Shown here: positions 1-5,049 of the stretch, one piece after another
How the letters are laid out: the number at the start of each line of letters is the position of its first letter
Numbering within the stretch: the stretch's first letter is position 1
Assembly: GCA_024230695.1 (NCBI GenBank)
Contig: JAAERC010001125.1
Coordinates: 1 to 5,049, forward strand
Direction: 5' to 3'
DNA from: Candidatus Zixiibacteriota bacterium
Lineage (GTDB): Bacteria; Zixibacteria; MSB-5A5; GN15; PGXB01
DNA length: 5,049 nucleotides
The notes under the pieces: model-generated
What the model was told of the DNA's origin: nothing
The model's database searches: none
The model's input: the letters and a program-made list of their open reading frames with translations, nothing else
Position numbers and translations under genes: made by a program

Positions 1-1
1 A

Positions 2-3000
2 GTTCTACTGTGCTATTTGCCATTGTACCATACTTTCGGAAGATATTTTGAGCTTTTAGGGACTATATATTGGGGTGGAACATATATTTTCCCGGGTAAT
101 CCATCGACTGCTACTTTACTAAACCTTCTTTCCAAATTAAATCCTACCGGATTAATAAGTGTTCCAATTCGGTGGCAGCAGATTCAGGAACGATGTCTGA
201 CCAAAATGGAACAGGTTTCATCTAATGCCAAAAAGAAAGAAGAGATTCGGAAAGTAATTGGAGGTGGATTGCGATGGGGTTTGTCCGCGGCTGGATACCT
301 GGCTCCGTCGGTTTTTAAGTTCCTTAATAATAACGGCGTCAAACTTTGTAGTGGTTTTGGCATGACCGAGGCTACCGGTGGAATAACGATGACACCCCCC
401 AATGAGTACAGAGCAAATTCTATTGGTATCCCGCTCCCGTTGACTCATACCCGCCTGACCGACAATGGCGAGCTTGAGATCTCCGGTTCTTATATTGCCC
501 GTTATCTCGACGAAATAAAACCGGGTGAACATATTCCGGTCATTTTTGGAGATAAAAATCAGAGTTGGCTGGCCACTGGTGATTTGTTCAAAATACTCCC
601 TGATGGACATTTACAAATTGTTGACCGCCTCAAGGATATTTACAAAAACAGCAAAGGACAGACGATTGCCCCACAACAGGTAGAGAGGAAATTTGATGGT
701 GTCCCCGGAATAAAAAGAATTTTTCTGGTTGGTGATGCACGCGAGTTTAATGTCCTGTTGATTGTTCCTGATAATGATGACCCGGTCCTTGAGGGGTTTA
801 GCAATGAAGAGGATGAGCGGGAGTATTTTCATCAAATAGTATCCAGCGCCAATAAAGATCTTGCCGCATATGAACGAGTTGTTAATTTTGCTGTGGTTGA
901 TCGTGATTTTACAGTTGAGAAAAATGAATTAACACCTAAAGGTTCACTTAAAAGAAAGAATATTGAAAAAAATTTCCAGGAAATTGTTAATGAGCTTTAT
1001 AAGAGCAAATTTATTGAATTAAAATTTAATAAATGGGAAATAAAACTACCGCGATGGTTTTACCGCGACCTGAGTATTCTGGAAGATACAATCATAATTT
1101 CCAATAATGGGTTAAAAAATATTCATGATGATATTGATATTGCTATAAAAGAAACTGATTCAAAAAATAGTATTCAAATCGGTGATCTTGTTTATGAAGT
1201 TGAAGGAAATATAATTGATTTTGGTCTTCTGGCCAGACAACCATCGCTTTGGGTAGGAAATCCCTCGCTAATTGAATTTTGTCCCTGCAAAGATGGCTGG
1301 GACACAACCTCTGGTAATTTCACCGAACGCGTTTTTCTGCCGGATAATTCAGAAAATAGAAATGAATTATCAAAACATCATAAAATTCATGTCCACAAAG
1401 ATAGAACACTGTCTGCAATAAATTCACAAATTATAAATGCTCTCTTTGGAGAAGTCAATTTAGCCGAGCGGGCTATAAATAGTCTTGCCCGGGAAATTAA
1501 AGATACCGACGAACGTATCGCCGGGGTGATTCGTAAACGACTTGTGGCTCTCGCGAGACATCCTGAATTTAATATTCGTTCGCTTGCTTACAGAACTCTG
1601 CTTCTTGAAGAACCATCGCTTGACTATGGAAAATCTCTTCCGGCATTTATTGAATCTGACCTGCCGTTTCTCGATGAAGAATCAATTTCCGCCATTGCCC
1701 ATTCTAACTTAAGTATCCGACGACTGCTTGATCTTCGCCGCCGTCTATTCAATTATAGAACCGAAATGAACTGGCCGGTCTCTGAAACAACCCGAAAACA
1801 ATTTAGTCATATTCTGCACCTGTTGTCAGATTTTGTTCGTTATCACCCGCAATATTATGATCCAGTCAGATGCGAACTTGCCAGCTGGGTTCTTCATAAA
1901 GATGATCCGTTACTGTCATCGATAGCCGAGAACTATCTTGATGACATGATAAGCCAGTATGAAACCGATCTGGCCGACAAAACACCGGAATTTTCGAATG
2001 AAGAATGGGAATCAAAATTTATCTTTGGTAATGAATTAACCAAACGCGAAAAAAATAGATTAAGAGAAGTCTTAATACAGACAACTTTTTTGAAACAATC
2101 GGTTTTGCTGGCTTTTGATCAGGACAGTTTTGAACTCGACCATGTCAACCCGGAAGGAATATGGATCAGCCGGATAACATCGCGACGACGCTACTTGCGT
2201 TATCGTGTCAGTATAAATACAAAATTTGGTAAACATTTTGATATTCAGGTTATTTTAAGTGATGATGTAAAATATGCTTCGGTGATGGAAACCTTATACT
2301 GGATATTATCAATCTCGAATCATCCTGTTGAATCGGATGTCCTGCCTCGATTAGGATGTTGCCGCCCGGAACTTGGCGCCCGTTCTTTAGTTTATTTTGG
2401 TCAGTTAACTATGTGGGAAAGAATCCGCGAGTATTCCGAACGAAGAAGAAATTCGTCTTCGGTGGCTAATCAGTCCTCATGGAGGAAATTATATGTAAGG
2501 GGATTGACTGCGATTTTTAAGGGTTGGAAGATCAGTGGTAAACGAATAATCCCCGGTGCAATTAACCCGGAAAATCTTGTCGTTCCATTTCAGGACTATG
2601 TTGATAGTGCTACCATTCTATCGTTAACCGGATGGCGCCACTATAATAAACCAATTTCGATAATCAAGCCGATTGTCAGGCAGTTTTACAAAAAAACCTT
2701 GGCCCATTACCCGTGGTGCCGCTCTCTTATTAATATTAATTGGATTTTTAATGCATGCATAGAAGAATTAGGACTTGATGCCGGACGTGAGTTTCTAAAC
2801 AAGCTAATGGTGAATCTGGATGATGATCCTGTTATGTTTGATAATGTTTCTTTAAAAGACAGTCTTAAGATGTATCTCGAGAAACTCCAAAAGGAGTTGT
2901 ATCAACCTCTGCCGTTATGTAATGCCGTCAGTCGTTATCATCAATGGGCCGAGATAAATAGCGATGCCACTCCCGAAGCACGGGAACAGATTATTCATGA

Positions 3001-3727
3001 ACTGCTCAGACTTTACCGGCTTGACAGATACTCAGAGATTATTCGATACTATTTGTATTATCAAACATATTTTTCAGCCGCCGGGGGAAAAACTAAAATT
3101 GCTTTTTCTAATTTACTGAATAAAATGTATTTAAATCCGAAAAGATCGGCCATGCAGATGATTGAGTTATCCGAACTTCAATCAACTCTTGAAAATGAAC
3201 AGGATAGAAACTTGTTTAGTAAGATCATCTTCCCCAAAGCGCCGAAAGTAAAACAATTAGAAGTGATTGCCGTTGGTGAGAGTGAGCGCAAACAGGTGAT
3301 GGTTAAAACAATCATTACCGATAAGCGCGGCGAAAAATATTATATAACCGAACCAAAAAAACCATCTGAGATCGGGCAGTTGTATCGTCTCTTCTTTAAA
3401 GAGGGTTATCCCAAAACGGTAACCGAACGAGATCAATTCCTTTTAGTTTTTGACGGACAAGATCAGATCGTTGGAGGGTTGTGTTACCGTTATGATGGTG
3501 AGGATATAGTTCATCTTGATGGCTCTATCATCACTCCCGCTCTTAGCGGTAATGGAATTGGTTCCCTGTTATTGGAGGATTTCTGTACTCGAATGACAGA
3601 GATGGGAATCCGTCTTATCAAAACCCATTTCTTCTTGAGAAAATTCTATGCAAAACGAGGTTTTATAATTGATTCACGATGGGGCGCTTTGGTCAGATTT
3701 TTAGACAACTCGGAAACAGATATTTAA
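2..3727 (+). CDS. Giant multidomain protein: AMP-binding (ANL) adenylation domain, long unassigned middle, C-terminal GNAT acyltransferase; 5' partial
   Basis: The frame is open to the left edge, so the true start lies outside. A TTG at 17 is not a credible start because it falls inside a conserved motif. Residues are numbered from the codon at 2-4; 1241 are visible. Residues 5-20 match the A4 region of acyl-CoA synthetase-like enzymes (LPLYHTFGR). Further ANL motifs are GFGMTEATGG at 118-127 (A5), ATGD at 191-194 (A7) and DRLKD at 208-212 (A8). An A10-like segment, LTPKGSLKRK, lies near 310-319; serine 315 sits where PTGK-type motifs have the catalytic lysine. The A1-A3 region with the P-loop is missing only because of the window edge. 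Residues about 335-475 are unassigned, 478-660 are helix-rich and HEAT-like, and 733-882 weakly recall a degenerate kinase fold. Residues about 1115-1235 form a GNAT domain, with the acetyl-CoA pyrophosphate loop SGNGIG at 1182-1187 and FYAKRGF at 1215-1221. The inferred role is activation of a carboxylic acid and acyl transfer to an amine; the substrate is unknown. Adenylation and GNAT assignments are firm, the middle is not. Confidence 0.88.
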   Translation, partial: VLLCYLPLYHTFGRYFELLGTIYWGGTYIFPGNPSTATLLNLLSKLNPTGLISVPIRWQQIQERCLTKMEQVSSNAKKKEEIRKVIGGGLRWGLSAAGYLAPSVFKFLNNNGVKLCSGFGMTEATGGITMTPPNEYRANSIGIPLPLTHTRLTDNGELEISGSYIARYLDEIKPGEHIPVIFGDKNQSWLATGDLFKILPDGHLQIVDRLKDIYKNSKGQTIAPQQVERKFDGVPGIKRIFLVGDAREFNVLLIVPDNDDPVLEGFSNEEDEREYFHQIVSSANKDLAAYERVVNFAVVDRDFTVEKNELTPKGSLKRKNIEKNFQEIVNELYKSKFIELKFNKWEIKLPRWFYRDLSILEDTIIISNNGLKNIHDDIDIAIKETDSKNSIQIGDLVYEVEGNIIDFGLLARQPSLWVGNPSLIEFCPCKDGWDTTSGNFTERVFLPDNSENRNELSKHHKIHVHKDRTLSAINSQIINALFGEVNLAERAINSLAREIKDTDERIAGVIRKRLVALARHPEFNIRSLAYRTLLLEEPSLDYGKSLPAFIESDLPFLDEESISAIAHSNLSIRRLLDLRRRLFNYRTEMNWPVSETTRKQFSHILHLLSDFVRYHPQYYDPVRCELASWVLHKDDPLLSSIAENYLDDMISQYETDLADKTPEFSNEEWESKFIFGNELTKREKNRLREVLIQTTFLKQSVLLAFDQDSFELDHVNPEGIWISRITSRRRYLRYRVSINTKFGKHFDIQVILSDDVKYASVMETLYWILSISNHPVESDVLPRLGCCRPELGARSLVYFGQLTMWERIREYSERRRNSSSVANQSSWRKLYVRGLTAIFKGWKISGKRIIPGAINPENLVVPFQDYVDSATILSLTGWRHYNKPISIIKPIVRQFYKKTLAHYPWCRSLININWIFNACIEELGLDAGREFLNKLMVNLDDDPVMFDNVSLKDSLKMYLEKLQKELYQPLPLCNAVSRYHQWAEINSDATPEAREQIIHELLRLYRLDRYSEIIRYYLYYQTYFSAAGGKTKIAFSNLLNKMYLNPKRSAMQMIELSELQSTLENEQDRNLFSKIIFPKAPKVKQLEVIAVGESERKQVMVKTIITDKRGEKYYITEPKKPSEIGQLYRLFFKEGYPKTVTERDQFLLVFDGQDQIVGGLCYRYDGEDIVHLDGSIITPALSGNGIGSLLLEDFCTRMTEMGIRLIKTHFFLRKFYAKRGFIIDSRWGALVRFLDNSETDI

Positions 3728-3753
3728 TTTGTGAATATGATAATAGGTGGTTT

Positions 3754-4143
3754 TTAAGCTTTGTTGGTTTCGCCTTTTTTAACAATCACAAATGCTATTA
3801 ATGCCACCAGAAAAAATATTAAAAGCGCCCAGGCCATCCCGCCCAATGTCTGAATCACGGTTCTATAAATTTCCAATCCCCAAAATTCGGGGGTCAAAAC
3901 CGGTCTGGTAACACCCTCGGTTTCCGGCATAATAAATCGTTCCAATTTCCAGATGCTTACTCCCGATGATACACCAACAACAAATAATGCGAATATTAAA
4001 AACTTATTCCAGGCAATCGCTATATCTTCGCCAATAAGCCTTTTAAAAATCTTGTCAACCGATTTACGAAAAAAGAAAATAACTAAGCCTGAAACAATCA
4101 CGGCAATAACCAATGTCACAATCAGCAATAATAAAAATTCCAT
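3754..4143 (-). CDS. Small integral membrane protein, three predicted helices, function unknown
   Basis: This 129-residue protein starts at ATG 4143-4141, with a good Shine-Dalgarno (AAGGAG) five bases upstream. Hydrophobic segments lie at about residues 2-25, 47-66 and 103-122. The loop after the first helix is basic (FRKSVDKIFKR), and the tail after the third starts with two lysines, so both probably face the cytoplasm. The 67-102 loop, with acidic and proline residues, would then be outside. There is no cysteine, no histidine cluster and no recognisable catalytic motif, so a heme or metal site is unlikely. I do not recognise the family. It is transcribed away from the Rrf2 regulator gene through a shared 199-bp region, which leaves joint control possible, and it converges on the giant synthetase gene with a 26-bp gap. 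The hydrophobic pattern, strong ribosome site and absence of a better frame opposite support it as a real gene. Confidence 0.8.
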   Translation of the reverse strand: MEFLLLLIVTLVIAVIVSGLVIFFFRKSVDKIFKRLIGEDIAIAWNKFLIFALFVVGVSSGVSIWKLERFIMPETEGVTRPVLTPEFWGLEIYRTVIQTLGGMAWALLIFFLVALIAFVIVKKGETNKA

Positions 4144-4148
4144 AAGAT

Positions 4149-4154
4149 CTCCTT
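4149..4154 (-). promoter_or_regulatory. Shine-Dalgarno site of the membrane protein gene
   Basis: On the minus strand the bases read AAGGAG, five bases before the ATG at 4143-4141. This fixes the start of the small membrane protein. Just upstream is a short inverted repeat (TAACA, GAG, TGTTA; 4158-4170) that may be chance. Confidence 0.75.
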
Positions 4155-4214
4155 TTTTAACAGAGTGTTATTCAACAGTATACAGTTATTTAGACAAGTA
4201 TTATATATAAAATA

Positions 4215-4242
4215 ATTATATTTGATCTTTCAACCGAATCAA
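4215..4242 (-). promoter_or_regulatory. Possible sigma-70-type promoter for the membrane protein gene
   Basis: On the minus strand, TTGATT (4242-4237) is followed after 16 bases by a perfect TATAAT (4220-4215). Transcription would begin near 4208, giving a leader of about 65 bases before the ATG at 4143. The flanks are very AT-rich, so a chance match is possible. Its -35 element is only 15 bp from the palindrome at 4258-4271, so a repressor bound there could affect both divergent promoters. Confidence 0.4.
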
Positions 4243-4257
4243 AATATTACTGATTTT

Positions 4258-4271
4258 GTGAATTAATTCAC
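4258..4271. promoter_or_regulatory. Perfect 14-bp palindrome abutting the regulator's -35 box; operator candidate
   Basis: GTGAATTAATTCAC is identical to its reverse complement and ends one base before the TTGACA of the regulator promoter. Rrf2 proteins bind DNA as dimers at dyad-symmetric sites that commonly overlap promoters, including their own. The placement between two divergent promoters fits an operator. The binding protein is inferred; the site does not obviously match the known IscR or NsrR consensus. Confidence 0.5.
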
Positions 4272-4300
4272 TTGACAATTAAAGTATATCATTTTACTAT
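4272..4300 (+). promoter_or_regulatory. Sigma-70-type promoter of the Rrf2 regulator gene
   Basis: A perfect -35 element TTGACA (4272-4277) is separated by exactly 17 bases from TACTAT (4295-4300), which is close to the TATAAT consensus. Transcription should start near 4307, leaving a leader of about 35 bases before the ATG at 4343. Element quality, spacing and position make this the best promoter in the window. It is flanked by one dyad repeat and overlapped by another, as expected for a repressed promoter. Confidence 0.8.
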
Positions 4301-4305
4301 ACTTT
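4281..4305. promoter_or_regulatory. Inverted repeat (8-bp arms, 9-bp spacer) covering the -10 region; operator candidate
   Basis: AAAGTATA (4281-4288) and TATACTTT (4298-4305) are perfect inverted copies separated by nine bases, giving half-site centres 17 bp apart. The repeat covers most of the promoter spacer and the -10 hexamer, so a bound dimer would block RNA polymerase. Autorepression by the Rrf2 protein encoded just downstream is the simplest reading. The AT-rich context raises the chance of a fortuitous match, and the right arm partly coincides with the -10 element. Confidence 0.5.
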
Positions 4306-4330
4306 TAAACTGCTTGTCTTTGAACAGGTT

Positions 4331-4334
4331 GAGG
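4331..4334 (+). promoter_or_regulatory. Shine-Dalgarno site of the Rrf2 gene
   Basis: GAGG lies eight bases before ATG 4343. An in-frame TTG at 4340 directly precedes this ATG and would add one residue. The ATG is preferred because it is the stronger codon at good spacing, and Rrf2 proteins typically begin with a short MK/MR-type start right before the first helix. Confidence 0.6.
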
Positions 4335-4342
4335 TTAGATTG

Positions 4343-4891
4343 ATGAAAGTTTCGACAAGAGCCAGATACGGATTACGCTTAATGGTTGAATTAGCCAGAG
4401 TGCTGAAAAATGAGGATATTGTTCAACTCAAAAAAATTGCGAAAATAACGCATTTATCAGAAAAATATTTGGCACAACTGGCGATACCATTAAAGGAAGC
4501 TGGGTTGATTGTCGGAGTCTCAGGAAAAAAAGGGGGATACTTACTTGGACAGAGTCCGGATAAAATTAGAATTAGGAAAATAGTCAGCGCTTTGATCGGG
4601 CCTATTGGATTTACCGATTGTGTCAACAGCCCTGAGATTTGCCTTAATTATAGTTTTTGCGAGGCAAGAACGATCTGGACGATCTTAAGCGGACGCATTC
4701 AGGAAATACTGGATGAATTTACATTGTCCGATTTAATCAGTAAGGAAAGATTAGGTGCAATCAATAATAAGTACCAGCATATGCCGCTTCTAAATCCCGA
4801 TTTTGTTTTGGCCAAAGGCGATGTTACAACAACTGAGATTTGTCCTGCGACAAAAAAGAGACATCTTAAGTTAAAAGTTAGAAAAAAGTAG
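4343..4891 (+). CDS. Rrf2-family (IscR-like) transcriptional regulator with putative Fe-S cysteines and a basic C-terminal extension
   Basis: The protein has 182 residues. It opens with the family signature (STRARYGLRLMVELA, residues 4-18). A winged helix-turn-helix follows: helices at about 28-54, including LSEKYLAQL at 38-46, and a wing at 57-69 with the typical GKKGGYLL. Three cysteines, 93, 100 and 106 (C-X6-C-X5-C), sit where IscR, NsrR and RsrR-type members carry Fe-S cluster ligands (C-X5-C-X5-C in E. coli IscR). This suggests a cytoplasmic dimeric regulator whose DNA binding responds to Fe-S status, oxygen, NO or redox state. A helix at about 107-124 would serve dimerisation. The tail beyond residue 135 is long for the family, with a fourth cysteine (167) and a lysine/arginine-rich end (KKRHLKLKVRKK). 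Two dyad repeats at its own promoter suggest autoregulation. It probably shares a transcript with the downstream membrane electron-transfer gene. Family assignment is secure; the cluster and signal are inferred. Confidence 0.93.
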   Translation: MKVSTRARYGLRLMVELARVLKNEDIVQLKKIAKITHLSEKYLAQLAIPLKEAGLIVGVSGKKGGYLLGQSPDKIRIRKIVSALIGPIGFTDCVNSPEICLNYSFCEARTIWTILSGRIQEILDEFTLSDLISKERLGAINNKYQHMPLLNPDFVLAKGDVTTTEICPATKKRHLKLKVRKK

Positions 4892-4900
4892 AATACAAAA

Positions 4901-4948
4901 ATGAATAAAAGAATAGCAAAACATATAAGTAAGGAACTCAGGAAATGA
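4901..4948 (+). CDS. Doubtful 15-codon basic mini-ORF overlapping the next start (ATGA)
   Basis: ATG 4901 opens a 15-residue frame (MNKRIAKHISKELRK) whose TGA at 4946-4948 overlaps the ATG at 4945-4947 of the next gene. It is lysine/arginine-rich. The ATGA arrangement is the kind used for translational coupling, so it could act as a leader peptide. There is no convincing Shine-Dalgarno before it (the preceding bases are A-rich), and a frame this short in AT-rich DNA is easily accidental. Confidence 0.15.
   Translation: MNKRIAKHISKELRK
4931..4935 (+). promoter_or_regulatory. Shine-Dalgarno site of the 3' membrane-subunit gene
   Basis: AAGGA lies nine bases before ATG 4945 and supports that codon as the start of the last gene. 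A second purine run (AGGAAA) is too close to the ATG to be the main site. Confidence 0.6.
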
Positions 4949-5049
4949 TACTTAACATCGTGACTTATCTGTCGATTCTGATTTTCTTGATTACGGTGAT
5001 TTACCGTTTCATGAGAATTGCCAATACGCCGGCGCATCTTCGGTGGGAT
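4945..5049 (+). CDS. N-terminus of a membrane protein, probably a NarI/DsrM/TmcC-like cytochrome b subunit of a respiratory complex; 3' partial
   Basis: Only 35 residues are visible before the right edge. They begin MILNIVTYLSILIFLITVIY, a strong first transmembrane helix (about residues 2-20). A short basic stretch follows, ending in NTPAHLRWD (residues 27-35). From memory of the family, membrane subunits annotated as nitrate reductase gamma-like, DsrM-like or TmcC/HmeC-like often have a short N-terminal helix, then a P-x-H-L-R-W-E-L-Y-P type sequence; the visible end fits that pattern with Asp for Glu. Such subunits carry heme b and pass electrons between the quinone pool and partner Fe-S proteins of the heterodisulfide-reductase type. 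The gene follows the Rrf2 gene by 53 bp with no terminator between, so they are probably co-transcribed. The fragment is too short to name the exact complex; another small membrane protein remains possible. Confidence 0.65.
   Translation, partial: MILNIVTYLSILIFLITVIYRFMRIANTPAHLRWD

Noticed and set aside
17..19. TTG at 17 as the start of the giant gene
   Set aside because: The frame is open back to base 2, and the upstream codons complete a conserved A4 motif (YLPLYHTFGR), so the gene starts outside the window.
218..610. 130-codon minus-strand frame, plus other minus-strand frames under the giant gene
   Set aside because: They lie opposite strongly conserved adenylation-domain motifs and have no independent support.
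3745..3780. Possible terminator between the convergent genes: AGGTG pairing with CGCCT followed by six Ts
   Set aside because: The stem is only five pairs with one wobble and a loop of about 21 bases, and it lies partly within the membrane protein's coding end. Too weak to annotate.
4176..4190. ACAGTATACAGT-like repeat in the intergenic region
   Set aside because: It contains a short GTATAC palindrome and a small direct repeat, but in AT-rich DNA this is easily chance and it aligns with no promoter element.
3953..4210. 85-codon plus-strand frame opposite the small membrane protein
   Set aside because: The opposite-strand product has clear transmembrane periodicity and a strong ribosome site; this one is a composition-driven shadow.
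4699..5037. 112-codon open frame on the minus strand
   Set aside because: It runs antisense across the Rrf2 C-terminus and the next gene's start, and its product is low-complexity with no family resemblance. It is a shadow frame.
1..5049. CRISPR arrays, insertion sequences, tRNA or rRNA genes, riboswitches
   Set aside because: I looked for regularly spaced repeats, terminal inverted repeats, transposase frames and cloverleaf-type sequences and saw none; non-coding space is limited to about 280 bases in total.

Overview
The window is bacterial, AT-leaning DNA (G+C near 40% by eye) with dense coding and Shine-Dalgarno-led genes. It holds four credible genes and one doubtful mini-ORF. Three things suggest an uncultured anaerobic or facultatively respiring bacterium: an Rrf2-type regulator with an Fe-S-like cysteine triad, the start of a gene that looks like a membrane subunit of a respiratory complex, and a very large unusual acyl-adenylating fusion protein. 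A lineage of the Zixibacteria/FCB type is only a guess; no rRNA or marker gene is present to settle it.

Left three quarters (2-3727, + strand): one very long open frame, cut by the left edge, encodes at least 1241 residues. It begins inside an AMP-binding (ANL superfamily) adenylation domain. A long middle region of about 750 residues follows, unassigned overall, part of it helical and repeat-like and part weakly reminiscent of a degenerate protein kinase fold. The protein ends in a GNAT N-acyltransferase domain. An acyl-activating module and an amine-acylating module in one polypeptide suggest activation and transfer of an acyl group, but the canonical A10 lysine of the adenylation domain appears to be replaced by serine.

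Middle (3754-4143, - strand): a small three-helix membrane protein of unknown function, convergent with the giant gene (26-bp gap) and divergent from the regulator.

Right part (4144-5049): a 199-bp divergent intergenic region carries a near-consensus promoter (TTGACA, 17 bp, TACTAT) for the regulator gene. One perfect 14-bp palindrome abuts its -35 element, and a second inverted repeat (8 bp arms, 9 bp spacer) covers the spacer and -10. Both are good operator candidates for autoregulation. The Rrf2 regulator (4343-4891) is followed 53 bp later by the N-terminus of a hydrophobic protein resembling NarI/DsrM/TmcC-like cytochrome b subunits, cut by the right edge. No terminator is visible between them, so they probably form one operon in which the regulator senses redox, Fe-S or NO status and controls the membrane electron-transfer complex. 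The giant fusion gene is probably a separate transcription unit.
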